Below are positions 34,575 to 43,216 of a stretch of 64,000 nt of DNA, piece after piece. The position numbers were made by a program, and so were the translations under genes. The notes under the pieces are model-generated. The model was not told the origin of the DNA and did not search any database. It saw only the letters and a program-made list of their open reading frames with translations. This stretch comes from G965197675 sp965197675. Lineage in GTDB: Bacteria; Chloroflexota; Dehalococcoidia; Plut-88900. Location: assembly GCA_965197675.1 (NCBI GenBank), contig OZ240221.1:2356001-2420000 (forward strand), written 5' to 3'. Position 1 is the stretch's first letter. Every line of letters begins with the position of its first letter.

Positions 34575-35462
34575 TCATTTAGGAGGGAGATTTGGGGGAT
34601 TTGCGGCGCTGGTCAGATACGGTTTTAGAGATCCCCTGACCAACTCCCTGGTTATCCTCTCCGCTTCTGTTCGCACCTCGAACACACTATATAGGCTCGG
34701 CCCAGTACCCGAAAGCCTTACTGTCCCAGCTCCGCTCTCCAGTAACCTGTCTCTATAGTCGCCAAGGCCTGAAAACATGTTAAAAGCCGTCATCTCGAAA
34801 ACGTTGAATAGGAGGGATGAATCCATGTCTTCACCGTCGATCAACCTCTTCTCCAACGTATGCGTAGCAGATCCATCGGTGTACTCTGCTTCAGTGAGAC
34901 TTCGGTACAGCTCTCCCGTTTTCTCCGCAAGATGGTTAGGAGGTACCACAATCACCAACCAGAGCTGGTTTATAGCTGGGAGAGGACGCACATTTTCTCC
35001 CCTTCCCCCGACAATAGCAGTACCACCCTTCAGAAAAAATGGAACATCGGAACCCAGGCGCAAGGCCAAAGGAAGCAACTCTTCCACGTGGAGACCCAGC
35101 CTCCACAAACGATTCAGGGCCTTCAGCGTTGCCGCCGCGTCGCTGCTGCCTCCTCCAAGCCCCGCCGATACGGGGATCCCTTTTTTCAGGTGTATTTGAG
35201 CCCCCTTCCTAACACCCGTCTCATCTTGGAGAAGATGCGCTGCCTTTAGGACTAGGTTGTCTGCCGTGTTCAACCCGGGAGAATCGCAGATCAGTGTTAT
35301 CTCGCTGGCTGAAGTGATAAAAAGGGTATCCGAGAGATCGACGGTCTGCATCACCGACGCTATGTCGTGATAACCATCAGGGCGCTTCTCCAAGACTTCC
35401 AGAGTGAGGTTGATCTTGGCGAAGGCCCTTACAGTTACGATGACTGTGCCTCCCGACGCCAT
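34575..35462 (-). CDS. ispE: 4-diphosphocytidyl-2-C-methyl-D-erythritol kinase IspE
   Basis: GHMP kinase of the non-mevalonate isoprenoid pathway; ispD and ispF are also in this window. About 295 residues. Motif 1 is RAFAKINLTLEVLEKRPDGYH, the ATP loop is PVSAGLGGGSSDAAA, and the C-terminal motif is VRLSGTGPSLYSVF. The frame is open to 35483, but an ATG at 35462 (MASGGTVIVTVRAF) is closer to the expected N-terminus and overlaps rsmA by 28 bp. A GGGAGG just before the rsmA stop hints at an even shorter form with a non-ATG start. Confidence 0.95.
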   Translation of the reverse strand: MASGGTVIVTVRAFAKINLTLEVLEKRPDGYHDIASVMQTVDLSDTLFITSASEITLICDSPGLNTADNLVLKAAHLLQDETGVRKGAQIHLKKGIPVSAGLGGGSSDAAATLKALNRLWRLGLHVEELLPLALRLGSDVPFFLKGGTAIVGGRGENVRPLPAINQLWLVIVVPPNHLAEKTGELYRSLTEAEYTDGSATHTLEKRLIDGEDMDSSLLFNVFEMTAFNMFSGLGDYRDRLLESGAGTVRLSGTGPSLYSVFEVRTEAERITRELVRGSLKPYLTSAANPPNLPPK

Positions 35463-36310
35463 ACCTCGCATAGGGTTTCCCACTCTCCTATCGAAAGGGC
35501 GCCTGGCCTTCGTTGGCTATCAATTCCCGCTTCCTGTAGCATCTCCTTCGCCTTATTGATGGGAATTCCCAAGCCTCTCGATAGTGCGTTGTGGAGCTGC
35601 TTCCGCGGAGCGCTGAATCCGGCCCTCGCCACCTCAAAGAATCCCCCGACATCAGAGACTAGAGGCTCTTCGTACACATCTATCGTCACCACCACCGAGT
35701 CCACCTTGGGGACGGGATAGAAGCTCCCGGCAGGCGCCACGGCTGAGATCGTCGGCTTGCCGTACACCTGGACGGTGAGGCTGAGAAAGGCTCTCTTGCC
35801 AGACTCCGCCACTATGGTCTGCCCTACCTCTTTCTGAATCATGATCACCATTTTCGTGGGCTTGCGGGGCGCCTCCAAAAAATGGCGGATAACAGATGCA
35901 GCTACGTAATAGGGGAGGTTGGCAACTACCTTATAGTCAGGGAATGCCTCTTCGCTATGGGCTGACAACTGCAATAGCTCTGCCGTGCCGATATCCAAAA
36001 TGTTGGCACTAACTATTGTCAGGTTAGAATAGTGAGAAAGCTCTTTACGCAGGAGGCTGCACAGTTTGTCGTCCAACTCTACAGCCACAACTCGGTGGGC
36101 AGACCTAGTCAACTCTTCTGTGAGGATGCCCAACCCAGGCCCCACCTCCACTACTAAATCTTCGGGGCACAGATCTGCCGCAATCAGGATTTTATCCAGT
36201 ACCTCCCGGTCTACAAGGAAGTTCTGACCCAGGGCCTTTCTCGCCCTTAGCTCGTATTGGTTAAGAAGCCTCTTTACGGTCCTAAGATCGTCAATCGAGC
36301 GGACAGCCAC
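35435..36310 (-). CDS. rsmA: 16S rRNA dimethyladenosine transferase RsmA (KsgA)
   Basis: Dimethylates two adenosines at the 3' end of 16S rRNA. About 291 residues from a GTG at 36310, which fits the family. The frame is open to 36427, but that extra part overlaps the upstream amidohydrolase and has no family resemblance. Signature segments: RKALGQNFLVDREVLDKI, motif I VVEVGPGLGILTEEL, VVANLPYYVAASVI (NLPY) and FYPVPKVDSVVV. It overlaps ispE slightly; an rsmA-ispE operon is common in bacteria. Confidence 0.95.
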   Translation of the reverse strand: MAVRSIDDLRTVKRLLNQYELRARKALGQNFLVDREVLDKILIAADLCPEDLVVEVGPGLGILTEELTRSAHRVVAVELDDKLCSLLRKELSHYSNLTIVSANILDIGTAELLQLSAHSEEAFPDYKVVANLPYYVAASVIRHFLEAPRKPTKMVIMIQKEVGQTIVAESGKRAFLSLTVQVYGKPTISAVAPAGSFYPVPKVDSVVVTIDVYEEPLVSDVGGFFEVARAGFSAPRKQLHNALSRGLGIPINKAKEMLQEAGIDSQRRPGALSIGEWETLCEVWRREAQSS

Positions 36311-36336
36311 AATAAGAATGCCGCCGTTCCAACAGA

Positions 36337-37179
36337 TTAGAGGCCAAGGACTCTTTTGGCATTTTCCAGAAGGATCTTGGGACGTACCTCGTCCCTGAAA
36401 GGAGTCGCTTCGAAGTCTCTCAGCCACCTTTCAGGTGTCAGACCTGGATAATCGGAGCCAAAGAGCATCTTGTCTTGTAAAAGCGTGTTGGCATATTGAA
36501 TCAGGTTTGGCGAGAAGTACTTAGGGGACCACCCTGACATGTCCATGAAGACGTTGGGTTTATGGACCAGTACCGCCAACTGCTCGTCCTGCCACGGAAA
36601 GGATGGATGGGCCATGATTATAGTCAGATCGGGGAAGTCGGCGGCCACGTCGTCTATGTAAGGGATTGGTTTAGTATATTTCAGGTGTATTCCCCCACCG
36701 CCAGGTAAGCCTGCCCCCACCGCGGTAGTGCCGGTGTGGAACATAGCTATGAGGCCCAAGGCAACCATCTTCTCGTACAATGGATAGAACCGATGTTCGT
36801 TGGGATAGAACTCCTGCATCATGGGCAGGAACTTTATACCCCTCAGTCCCAACTCCTTTGCCGAGCGCTCGATCTCATTGACTGCATCCTTCCCCCGCCA
36901 CGGATCTACTGAGCCAAACCCGATGAATGTATCGGGGTACTTTTGGGCGAAGGTAGCCACCCAATCGTTAGTATCGAAGACCTCACCATGAACGCTGCGA
37001 GAATCAGAAGCGAGCACCACGGCCATCATGTCCAACTGCTTGTACTTGTCGGCGAGTTCCTCTTGGGTGATCAACTCTGGAGGCGACTTGAAGTACTCGG
37101 CCATGGCCTTATCGAAATGACGTTCAGGTAAGCCAGGCTCCCGAGGAGGATGAATATGAATATCTATGGCTTTGGGCAG
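36337..37179 (-). CDS. Amidohydrolase (TIM-barrel, Amidohydro_2) with a non-ATG start
   Basis: A metal-dependent hydrolase or decarboxylase of unknown substrate. Starting at the first ATG (37104) would give 255 residues and lose the metal-binding HxH. The frame continues upstream through AIDIHIHPPREPGLPERHFDKA to a TAG, with GGAG just inside it. No ATG, GTG or TTG exists there, so the likely start is CTG at 37179 (or ATT at 37185), giving about 280 residues. Further motifs are FHTG, MAHPSFPW and the metal-site Asp in LFGSDYPGLTPERW. It begins 21 bp after the SRP RNA gene on the same strand. Confidence 0.82.
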   Translation of the reverse strand: MPKAIDIHIHPPREPGLPERHFDKAMAEYFKSPPELITQEELADKYKQLDMMAVVLASDSRSVHGEVFDTNDWVATFAQKYPDTFIGFGSVDPWRGKDAVNEIERSAKELGLRGIKFLPMMQEFYPNEHRFYPLYEKMVALGLIAMFHTGTTAVGAGLPGGGGIHLKYTKPIPYIDDVAADFPDLTIIMAHPSFPWQDEQLAVLVHKPNVFMDMSGWSPKYFSPNLIQYANTLLQDKMLFGSDYPGLTPERWLRDFEATPFRDEVRPKILLENAKRVLGL

Positions 37180-37199
37180 TAGAATCTCCTAACGCAAAT

Positions 37200-37472
37200 A
37201 GGTCGTGCACCCCCTTTCGACCTTGCTCAACGAATTGTCACCTGCCGTCAGGCTCCAACCCGGCTACCCTGCGTCACCCAGAATGGATCACTTACCGCTG
37301 CTTCCTTCCGGACCTGACGGGATTCGTGATTTTCTGCCGCGCAGGACCCGATTTTCAACACCCCACGAACAGGCTCAACATCGACGATGCAATAACCTCG
37401 AGGGGGAATTCGGCCCCGCTGTAGCGGATTGCGGGTTCAGGGCACCGCTAGCTCCCCACCTAGCACGACCTA
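37200..37472 (-). ncRNA. ffs: Signal recognition particle RNA, large bacterial type
   Basis: On the minus strand the conserved SRP domain IV tetraloop region reads GTCAGGTCCGGAAGGAAGCA followed by GCGGTAAG. The 5' part contains the Alu-domain signature GTGCTAGGTGGGGAGCTAGC and CCCGCAATCCGCTACAGCGG. The ends (TAGGTCGTGC and GCACGACCTA) pair as the terminal stem, which defines the limits. The size of about 273 nt makes it a long Alu-containing RNA, as in Bacillus, Actinobacteria, Thermus and Chloroflexota, not the short 4.5S type. Confidence 0.96.
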
Positions 37473-37543
37473 TTTCATAGTAATGTAGGGTATACCCCTT
37501 GTCAACGCAATCTACTCGCGCTGGACTCCCCACCTCCACCCCC

Positions 37544-37574
37544 TTGGGTTCCCGTGTCAAGCACGAGAATGACG
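37544..37574. repeat. Family B palindrome
   Basis: TTGGGTTCCCGTGTCAAGCA followed by CGAGAATGACGG. The rest of 37473-37852 holds TTCGACAAGCTCAGGATGAG-type repeats and no gene. Confidence 0.75.
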
Positions 37575-37852
37575 GCATAGGGGGTGCTTGGAATGACGGA
37601 TGGGGATAGTTGCTAGTACTTTGATGTAGAGGAAAAGAAGCGGGCACATTGGTAATGTCAACGCTGGTTGGATACCCTCCTTCCCCGCTCATGCTGAGCC
37701 AAGAGTTTATCTTGAGCCCGCCGAAGGGAATCATGTGAGCGGGTTACAACGAGAACCGTTCCCCACCGTCCGCTCATGTCCTTCGACAAGCTCAGGATGA
37801 GCGGATGTTCCAGCCCCGGTCGGTTTCGTCCACCCCCGCCTATGGGTTCCCG

Positions 37853-38886
37853 GCTAAACTCACAAACGAAGTGCAACACCTAGTTAAGGTGTTGACATGG
37901 GAAAATACTATAGGCATCTCACCATTGAAGAACGATGTGAAATGGCCCGTCTACACAGTGCGAGACACACAGTCCGCCAAATCGCGGCAAGTGTGGATCG
38001 CCCGCCATCGACGGTTGCTAGAGAGATGAAGCGCAACGGTTCACAGAGTGGTGAATACAAGCCGGTGTACGCCGAGGAGCAGGCGCAGGCTAGGCGCTGG
38101 CGTGGCTCGCGGTTGGAACGGGATGCGGAGTTGCGGGAACAGGTCCTCTGCCGTCTGAAGCAGGGGTGGTCTCCTGAGCAGGTGGCCGGTCGTATGGCCC
38201 TGGAGGCAGGACGGGTGGTCATCTCCCACGAGAGTATATATCGATTCATCTATGCGCAGGTGGTGCGGAAGAAGGAGTACTCATGGCGTCACTACCTGCC
38301 TCGTGGCAAGTGGAGGAGGGGCTGGCGTGGGCGCTGGGGAGGCAGGTCCCCTTCCTTCATCCAGCTCCGTCGCCCCCTGGCGGAACGCCCCCAGGAAGCC
38401 GATGACCGGCAGACCCCAGGCCATTGGGAGGCGGACCTGATGCTGTTCAGGGACCACAGCCATGCTGTCCTCACCCTTCACGAGCGCCACTCCCGTCTGC
38501 TCATAGCTCTCAGACCCCAGGGGAAGGCATCAGATCCCATAGCCTCCGCTATGGCCAGGATAATGGCTCCCCTGCCCCCAGAGTGGCCTCAGACGGTAAC
38601 ATTCGATAATGGCGCTGAGTTCGCAAGGCATTACCAACTCCACGACCTTGGCATACAGACCTTCTTCTGCGATACCTACTCCCCCTGGCAGAAGTGTGGA
38701 GTGGAGAACGCCATAGGGCGGATGCGGCGTACTCTGCCCCGTAAGACCGACTTGGCAGCAGTCTCTGAGGAGCGATTTACTCAGCTGGTACAGGTCTACA
38801 ACAATACCCCGCGCAAATGCTTGGGCTACCGTACCCCGTCCGAAATCTTCTCAGGTCAGGTGTTGCACTTGAAATGTGAATTCACA
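37853..38886 (+). mobile_element. IS30-family insertion sequence, intact, in a family B palindrome
   Basis: About 1034 bp with 29-bp terminal inverted repeats matching at 21 positions. The innermost 13 are identical (AAGTGCAACACCT at 37869-37881, its inverse at 38858-38870). A 3-bp direct repeat CCG flanks it (37850-37852 and 38887-38889), the size expected for IS30 targets. Joining the flanks rebuilds GGGTTCCCGTGTCAAGCACG followed by AGAATGACGG, a family B repeat. Confidence 0.85.
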
Positions 38887-38907
38887 CCGTGTCAAGCACG
38901 AGAATGA
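37897..38907 (+). CDS. IS30-family transposase
   Basis: A 336-residue DDE transposase. The N-terminal HTH is YRHLTIEERCEMARLHSARHTVRQIAASVDRPPSTVAREMKRNG (4-47). The catalytic domain follows: HWEADLMLF with the first Asp, TFDNGAEFARH with the second, and the Glu in WQKCGVENAIGRMR. All three catalytic residues are present and the frame is uninterrupted, so the element could be active. The reading frame extends 21 bp past the right end of the element into the flank. Confidence 0.95.
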   Translation: MGKYYRHLTIEERCEMARLHSARHTVRQIAASVDRPPSTVAREMKRNGSQSGEYKPVYAEEQAQARRWRGSRLERDAELREQVLCRLKQGWSPEQVAGRMALEAGRVVISHESIYRFIYAQVVRKKEYSWRHYLPRGKWRRGWRGRWGGRSPSFIQLRRPLAERPQEADDRQTPGHWEADLMLFRDHSHAVLTLHERHSRLLIALRPQGKASDPIASAMARIMAPLPPEWPQTVTFDNGAEFARHYQLHDLGIQTFFCDTYSPWQKCGVENAIGRMRRTLPRKTDLAAVSEERFTQLVQVYNNTPRKCLGYRTPSEIFSGQVLHLKCEFTPCQARE

Positions 38908-39286
38908 CGGTATAGAGGGTGGGGGCACCCTTAGACAGCCTCAGGGTGAGCGGAAACACCTCAACCCTCGCTCATGGTGAGGAGTAAGGTAGCGATGACG
39001 CTACTCTACCTGTCATCTATCATTCTGAACGAGATCAGGCAAGTCAATTCCCGAAAAACGCTAGCACTAATGTTTGACCCTGTTATTCGACTTGTGGTAC
39101 GATGGAACGCGGGTTGTAGGGTGAAGGATAGCTTGAGATACGTATCGATTAGCATTCTTATTTTTTAGTTTCTCCATCTCCTCTCAAGCCCTCCGAGCCT
39201 CACTTCCTAGCGACGCACCACCGCGGACTATGTGATACTCGCATTCGCCTTTTAGCGGTGCATCGCACTAACGGAATTGCTGAGTC
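38908..39286. other. Intergenic stretch without a recognised gene
   Basis: The first 80 bp are repeat remnants (CAGCCTCAGGGTGAGCGG and similar). The remainder, up to the PIN/TRAM gene, shows no coding signature on either strand that I can support. It must carry the promoter of the PIN/TRAM-ispD-ispF-cysS run, but no clear -35/-10 pair stands out. Confidence 0.5.
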
Positions 39287-40357
39287 ATGATAGGCAAGCT
39301 AGCAGTTCGGATTATCGGGGCGACCGCCCTCGGACTGGTGGGATTCGGCGTTGGAATGTCCGTCGCGGATGCAATAGACAACGCCCCCGACAGAATGTGG
39401 ATCGTACTGGGAAGCAGCCTCTCCGGTGTTTTAATCGGCTTTGTATTTACTCCTTACACCTTAGTCCCCCTCTTCAGATTTATCATTAGACACGTCTCTG
39501 AAACGCCTATTCGCCTCCTTGTGGCCGGGACAGCAGGGCTCACCATCGGACTCATAATCTCCATACTGGTGCTTTTGGCTTTTCCAGTCACAGACCTCCC
39601 CACTCCCTGGGACGTCATAGTTCCGGTATTTATCAGCATGACCGTAGCATTTCTTGCCCTTATGGCTGTAGTTGTTAGGGAAAGGGAGCTTTCTCAACTT
39701 ATCGGCCTGCACCGCGAGCGGCCCACGTCAGAGTCTTCGAGTCCCGACCAATCCAGCGAAAGAAACGGTCCAGTTATACTTATGGACACCAGCGCCATCA
39801 TCGATGGCCGCATAGCGGACATTACTAAGACGGGATTTGTTGACGGGAGACTGATCATCCCCAACTTCGTGCTGGACGAGTTGCAGTACATCGCCGACTC
39901 TGCAGACCCTCTCAGGAGAGGAAAGGGTAGGCGAGGTCTCGAGGTACTGGACAGGCTTCGTAAGGACAGTCACATACAAGCGGACATAGAGGCCATAGAC
40001 GTCCATAGGGACGATGGCGTGGACAGTAAACTGGTAAGCATCGCCAAGGCTTCTAACTACTGCATACTAACCACGGACTTCAACCTCAACAAAGTAGCCG
40101 AGCTTCAAGGGGTCAGAGTCCTTAATATCAACGAGTTGGCCAACTCTCTCAAACCGGTTACTCTCCCAGGCGAAGAGCTTACTATTCACATTACCCAGGA
40201 AGGCAAAGAGGAAGGCCAGGGTGTCGGGTTCATGGACGATGGAACCATGGTGGTGGTGGAGGGTGGAAAGAAACATCTCAACTCGCAGCTGCCCATTGTA
40301 ATAACTCGAGTGCTTCAGACCAGCGCCGGGCGGATCATATTTGCCCACCTCAAGTAG
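39287..40357 (+). CDS. PIN/TRAM-domain membrane protein (YacL family)
   Basis: A 356-residue protein with four membrane helices in the first 130 residues, then a PIN ribonuclease-like domain and a C-terminal TRAM RNA-binding domain. PIN acidic residues are visible in LMDTSAIIDGRI, LDELQ, DDGVDSKLV and TTDFNLNK. TRAM is the region VTLPGEELTIHITQEGKEEGQGVGFMDDGTMVVVEGG. Gene order yacL-ispD-ispF-cysS is conserved in Gram-positive bacteria and is kept here. The RNA target is unknown. Confidence 0.93.
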   Translation: MIGKLAVRIIGATALGLVGFGVGMSVADAIDNAPDRMWIVLGSSLSGVLIGFVFTPYTLVPLFRFIIRHVSETPIRLLVAGTAGLTIGLIISILVLLAFPVTDLPTPWDVIVPVFISMTVAFLALMAVVVRERELSQLIGLHRERPTSESSSPDQSSERNGPVILMDTSAIIDGRIADITKTGFVDGRLIIPNFVLDELQYIADSADPLRRGKGRRGLEVLDRLRKDSHIQADIEAIDVHRDDGVDSKLVSIAKASNYCILTTDFNLNKVAELQGVRVLNINELANSLKPVTLPGEELTIHITQEGKEEGQGVGFMDDGTMVVVEGGKKHLNSQLPIVITRVLQTSAGRIIFAHLK

Positions 40358-40402
40358 AAGTTCATTGTCCGAGTCTCAGGCCACCCCGCTACAAAAAGAC
40401 AA

Positions 40403-40540
40403 GCCTGTCTTTTTGAGAGAAGCGCATCTGTCCCAACCACCCGCCCTCGGAAGGTTTGGGGTCTGGGGGAACATCCCCCAGACCCCCTGCCAGAGGGAGG
40501 TTTCCCTCTGGACTCCCTCGATTCGGACTTCTGAGACAGG
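40403..40540. repeat. Family A repeat, copy 6, inside the PIN/TRAM-ispD intercistronic gap
   Basis: Ends are CCTGTCT...GAGA (left) and TTCTGAGACAGG (40529-40540). The core contains the perfect hairpin GGTCTGGGGGA-ACA-TCCCCCAGACC and a second hairpin CCAGAGGGA-GGT-TTCCCTCTGG. It lies 45 bp after the PIN/TRAM stop and 16 bp before the ispD start, so it is probably transcribed. Confidence 0.85.
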
Positions 40541-40556
40541 ATCACAAAGAGACTCG

Positions 40557-41234
40557 GTGGGAGCCGTGATTCTAGCGGCCGGGGCGAGTCAACGAATGGG
40601 CAGGGTAGACAAGACCTTCGCCAGCCTACTAGGAAAGCCTCTGATATTACATACACTGGATGTTTTCCTACGATGCAACTCCATAGCTCAGATCGTATTG
40701 GTCTTACCTAAATCAAACATAGAGAAGGCCCGAACTATTCTACGTGAAACAGAATATTCTAGCTATGTGTGTCTATGCGAGGGGGGCCGGCGTAGGCAGG
40801 ACTCAGCTAGACAGGGGCTCTCAGCGCTCGAGGAGTGTCAGTGGGCAGTGGTACATGATGGAGCCAGACCCTGCATCCATCTGGACACATTGGAAAGAGG
40901 CATATGGCACGCTCGAGAGTATGGTAACGCCGTAGCAGCCGTGCCCGTGACGGATACCATCAAGATTGCGGATGCTCAAGGCAGCGTTACCAAAACCCTA
41001 CCCAGACTCGAACTGCGTGCCATTCAAACTCCTCAGATCTTTCCTCTATCTCAACTCAGAGAGGCCTATGACCAACATCAGGAGGAGGACTTCACCGATG
41101 ACGCAGCCTTAGTAGAGAGGCTAGGTGGTAAGGTTAGGCTATATGATGGATCCCATGAAAACATTAAGGTTACCACCCCTCAGGACTTGGCATTAGCGGA
41201 GCTGATATTGTCTGGGCGGGTGAAATCCCGGTAG
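40557..41234 (+). CDS. ispD: 2-C-methyl-D-erythritol 4-phosphate cytidylyltransferase IspD
   Basis: Adds CMP to methylerythritol phosphate. It has 225 residues from GTG at 40557 (VGAVILAAGASQRMGRVDKTF), a normal length. The frame continues upstream to 40341 but there it only translates the repeat and the end of the preceding gene. Motifs: nucleotide loop LAAGASQRMG, VVHDGARP, PVTDTIK and the C-terminal DDAALVE...G with VTTPQDLALAE. AAAGAG upstream is a modest ribosome site. ispF follows 8 bp later. Confidence 0.95.
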   Translation: MGAVILAAGASQRMGRVDKTFASLLGKPLILHTLDVFLRCNSIAQIVLVLPKSNIEKARTILRETEYSSYVCLCEGGRRRQDSARQGLSALEECQWAVVHDGARPCIHLDTLERGIWHAREYGNAVAAVPVTDTIKIADAQGSVTKTLPRLELRAIQTPQIFPLSQLREAYDQHQEEDFTDDAALVERLGGKVRLYDGSHENIKVTTPQDLALAELILSGRVKSR

Positions 41235-41242
41235 ATGTCACC

Positions 41243-41719
41243 ATGCGAGTAGGTATTGGCTACGACGTCCATCCCTTAGTGGAAGATAGGAAACTAGTGG
41301 TAGGTGGAGTAGATATCCCCTTCTCTCGCGGGCTATCGGGACACAGCGATGGGGACGTCCTTATCCACGCAATAATCGACGCCCTGCTAGGAGCATCGGG
41401 GCAGGGTGACATAGGCTCCCACTTCCCCTCGACCAATCCTACCTATAGTGGAATCAGCAGCTTAACTATGCTGGAGAAGACGGCCTCCTCCCTATCGGAG
41501 CTAGGATGGTGTATAGGAAATGTGGATGCTACAATAGTTGCTCAAGAGCCTCGCTTCTCGGCCTTTATCGACCAGATTACCGAAAAGGTGAGCCAAGCCG
41601 TCGGCATCGACTCCAGAAAGATCAACGTCAAGGCCACTACTACGGATGGGCTGGGATTTCCAGGTAGAGGCGAAGGCATCGCAGCTTACGCCATAGCCCT
41701 CATCGAGGAGAGAGAATGA
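41243..41719 (+). CDS. ispF: 2-C-methyl-D-erythritol 2,4-cyclodiphosphate synthase IspF
   Basis: Forms the cyclic diphosphate in the non-mevalonate pathway. 158 residues, standard length. Zinc ligands are in GYDVHPL (residues 6-12) and GHSDGDVLIHAIIDALLGA. The C-terminal signature VKATTTDGLGFPGRGEGIAAYA is present. It overlaps cysS by 4 bp, so ispD-ispF-cysS are one transcription unit. Confidence 0.97.
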   Translation: MRVGIGYDVHPLVEDRKLVVGGVDIPFSRGLSGHSDGDVLIHAIIDALLGASGQGDIGSHFPSTNPTYSGISSLTMLEKTASSLSELGWCIGNVDATIVAQEPRFSAFIDQITEKVSQAVGIDSRKINVKATTTDGLGFPGRGEGIAAYAIALIEERE

Positions 41720-43209
41720 AGCTATACAACACACTGACTCGTCGCAAAGAGGAGTTCGAGCCACAGGGCACGCCCGTAAGGATGTACATATGCGGCGTCA
41801 CTCCCTACGCCGAGTGTCACGTTGGGCACGCAATGAGCTACATGATATTCGACGTGCTTCGTCGTTATCTGGAGTGGCGTGGATACGAGGTGCTTCACGT
41901 ACAGAACTTCACCGACGTCGACGACAAGATCATTCAGAGGGCCTCTTCTACCGATGCCGACCCTAAAGAGCTGACCGAGGGCTTAATTCAAGAGTATTTC
42001 AAAGACATGGACGCCCTGAACATCCAGAGGGCCAACAAATATCCGAGAGCCACTGAAGAGATTCCCAAGATCATTGAAATGGTGAGTGGTCTGGTTGAAA
42101 AGGGATATGCATATGCCATAAACGGTGACGTCTACTTCCGGGTGCGTCAAGATGACTACTATGGCAAGCTGAGCCATCGCACGCTGGAGGGCATGATGTC
42201 CGGTGCTCGAGTGGAGACTGACTTACGCAAGGAGCACCCCATGGACTTCTCTCTCTGGAAAGCAGCGAAGTCGGGAGAGCCGTCGTGGGAGAGTCCATGG
42301 GGACCCGGCAGACCTGGGTGGCACATGGAATGTAGCGCTATGTCCCTTAAATACTTGGGTGTCACACTGGACATTCACGGCGGTGGTCAAGACCTGATCT
42401 TCCCACACCATGAAAACGAGATCGCACAGAGCGAGGCTTTCACCGGCGTCTCACCCTTTTCGAAACTATGGATTCACCACGGCCTACTCCAGTTGGGTGA
42501 AGAGAAGATGAGCAAGTCGCAAGGCAATCTGGTTACTGTAAAAGAAGTTTTATGTAAACACAACCCCGACGCCCTGCGACTCTTCGTTCTCAGCTCCTAC
42601 TATCGAAGTCCCCTCACGTATAGTGAAGACGCCTTGTCTGCCATGGAGAAAGGGGCAGAGAGGCTACAAAATGCCATCGCAGACGATGGACAGGGACAGA
42701 CCGGAAGCATCAGCATAGACCCAGATCCCTTCAAAGAGAAATTTATAGAAGCCCTGGAAGATGATCTGGGTATGGCCCAGGCGGTAGCCATTCTCTATGA
42801 CCTAGCAAGAGAGATCAACCGCGGCAAGGGGGAAGGTGCGGACACTCGATCGGCCGTAGAGACTTTAAAGGAGCTTTCAGGAGTGTTGGGTCTGACTCTG
42901 CGAGTAGCTGATCGAATAGAAACCCTGGACGCTATCAGCCTACGGGGTCTTCTGGCTTCCCTGGAAGAGGAGATTAGAGAGGCAGATCAGCCTGCTCTTA
43001 TAGACGCGATGCGACAATCGGCAAATGATAGAGAAGACCCCGCTCTTATCATAGAGGTCCTCACCGAGGCTCGGACTGAATTGAGGAAGGCTAAGAAGTG
43101 GGATCTGTCCGACAAGATACGCTCTGGCCTCGCCGGCCTAGGGGTGCTGTTAGAAGATACCTCTCAAGGCACCATTTGGAAGCTGCGCCGGCATTCCGAG
43201 GAGCAGTAG
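41716..43209 (+). CDS. cysS: Cysteinyl-tRNA synthetase
   Basis: 497-residue class I synthetase. Zinc and HIGH regions: YICGVTPYAECHVGHAMSYMIFD; note that the HIGH tetrapeptide is HVGH. A further zinc ligand is in PGWHMECSAMS and HHENEIAQSEA. The KMSKS loop is EEKMSKSQGNLV. The C-terminal DALR-type domain includes ALRLFVLSSYYRSPL. It is complete and ends 7 bp from the convergent DUF62 gene. Confidence 0.98.
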   Translation: MKLYNTLTRRKEEFEPQGTPVRMYICGVTPYAECHVGHAMSYMIFDVLRRYLEWRGYEVLHVQNFTDVDDKIIQRASSTDADPKELTEGLIQEYFKDMDALNIQRANKYPRATEEIPKIIEMVSGLVEKGYAYAINGDVYFRVRQDDYYGKLSHRTLEGMMSGARVETDLRKEHPMDFSLWKAAKSGEPSWESPWGPGRPGWHMECSAMSLKYLGVTLDIHGGGQDLIFPHHENEIAQSEAFTGVSPFSKLWIHHGLLQLGEEKMSKSQGNLVTVKEVLCKHNPDALRLFVLSSYYRSPLTYSEDALSAMEKGAERLQNAIADDGQGQTGSISIDPDPFKEKFIEALEDDLGMAQAVAILYDLAREINRGKGEGADTRSAVETLKELSGVLGLTLRVADRIETLDAISLRGLLASLEEEIREADQPALIDAMRQSANDREDPALIIEVLTEARTELRKAKKWDLSDKIRSGLAGLGVLLEDTSQGTIWKLRRHSEEQ

Positions 43210-43216
43210 TCTCACA

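Noticed and set aside
40341..40556. 72-residue N-terminal extension of IspD
   Set aside because: It is repeat-derived sequence and overlaps the PIN/TRAM gene end; the GTG at 40557 gives normal IspD length.
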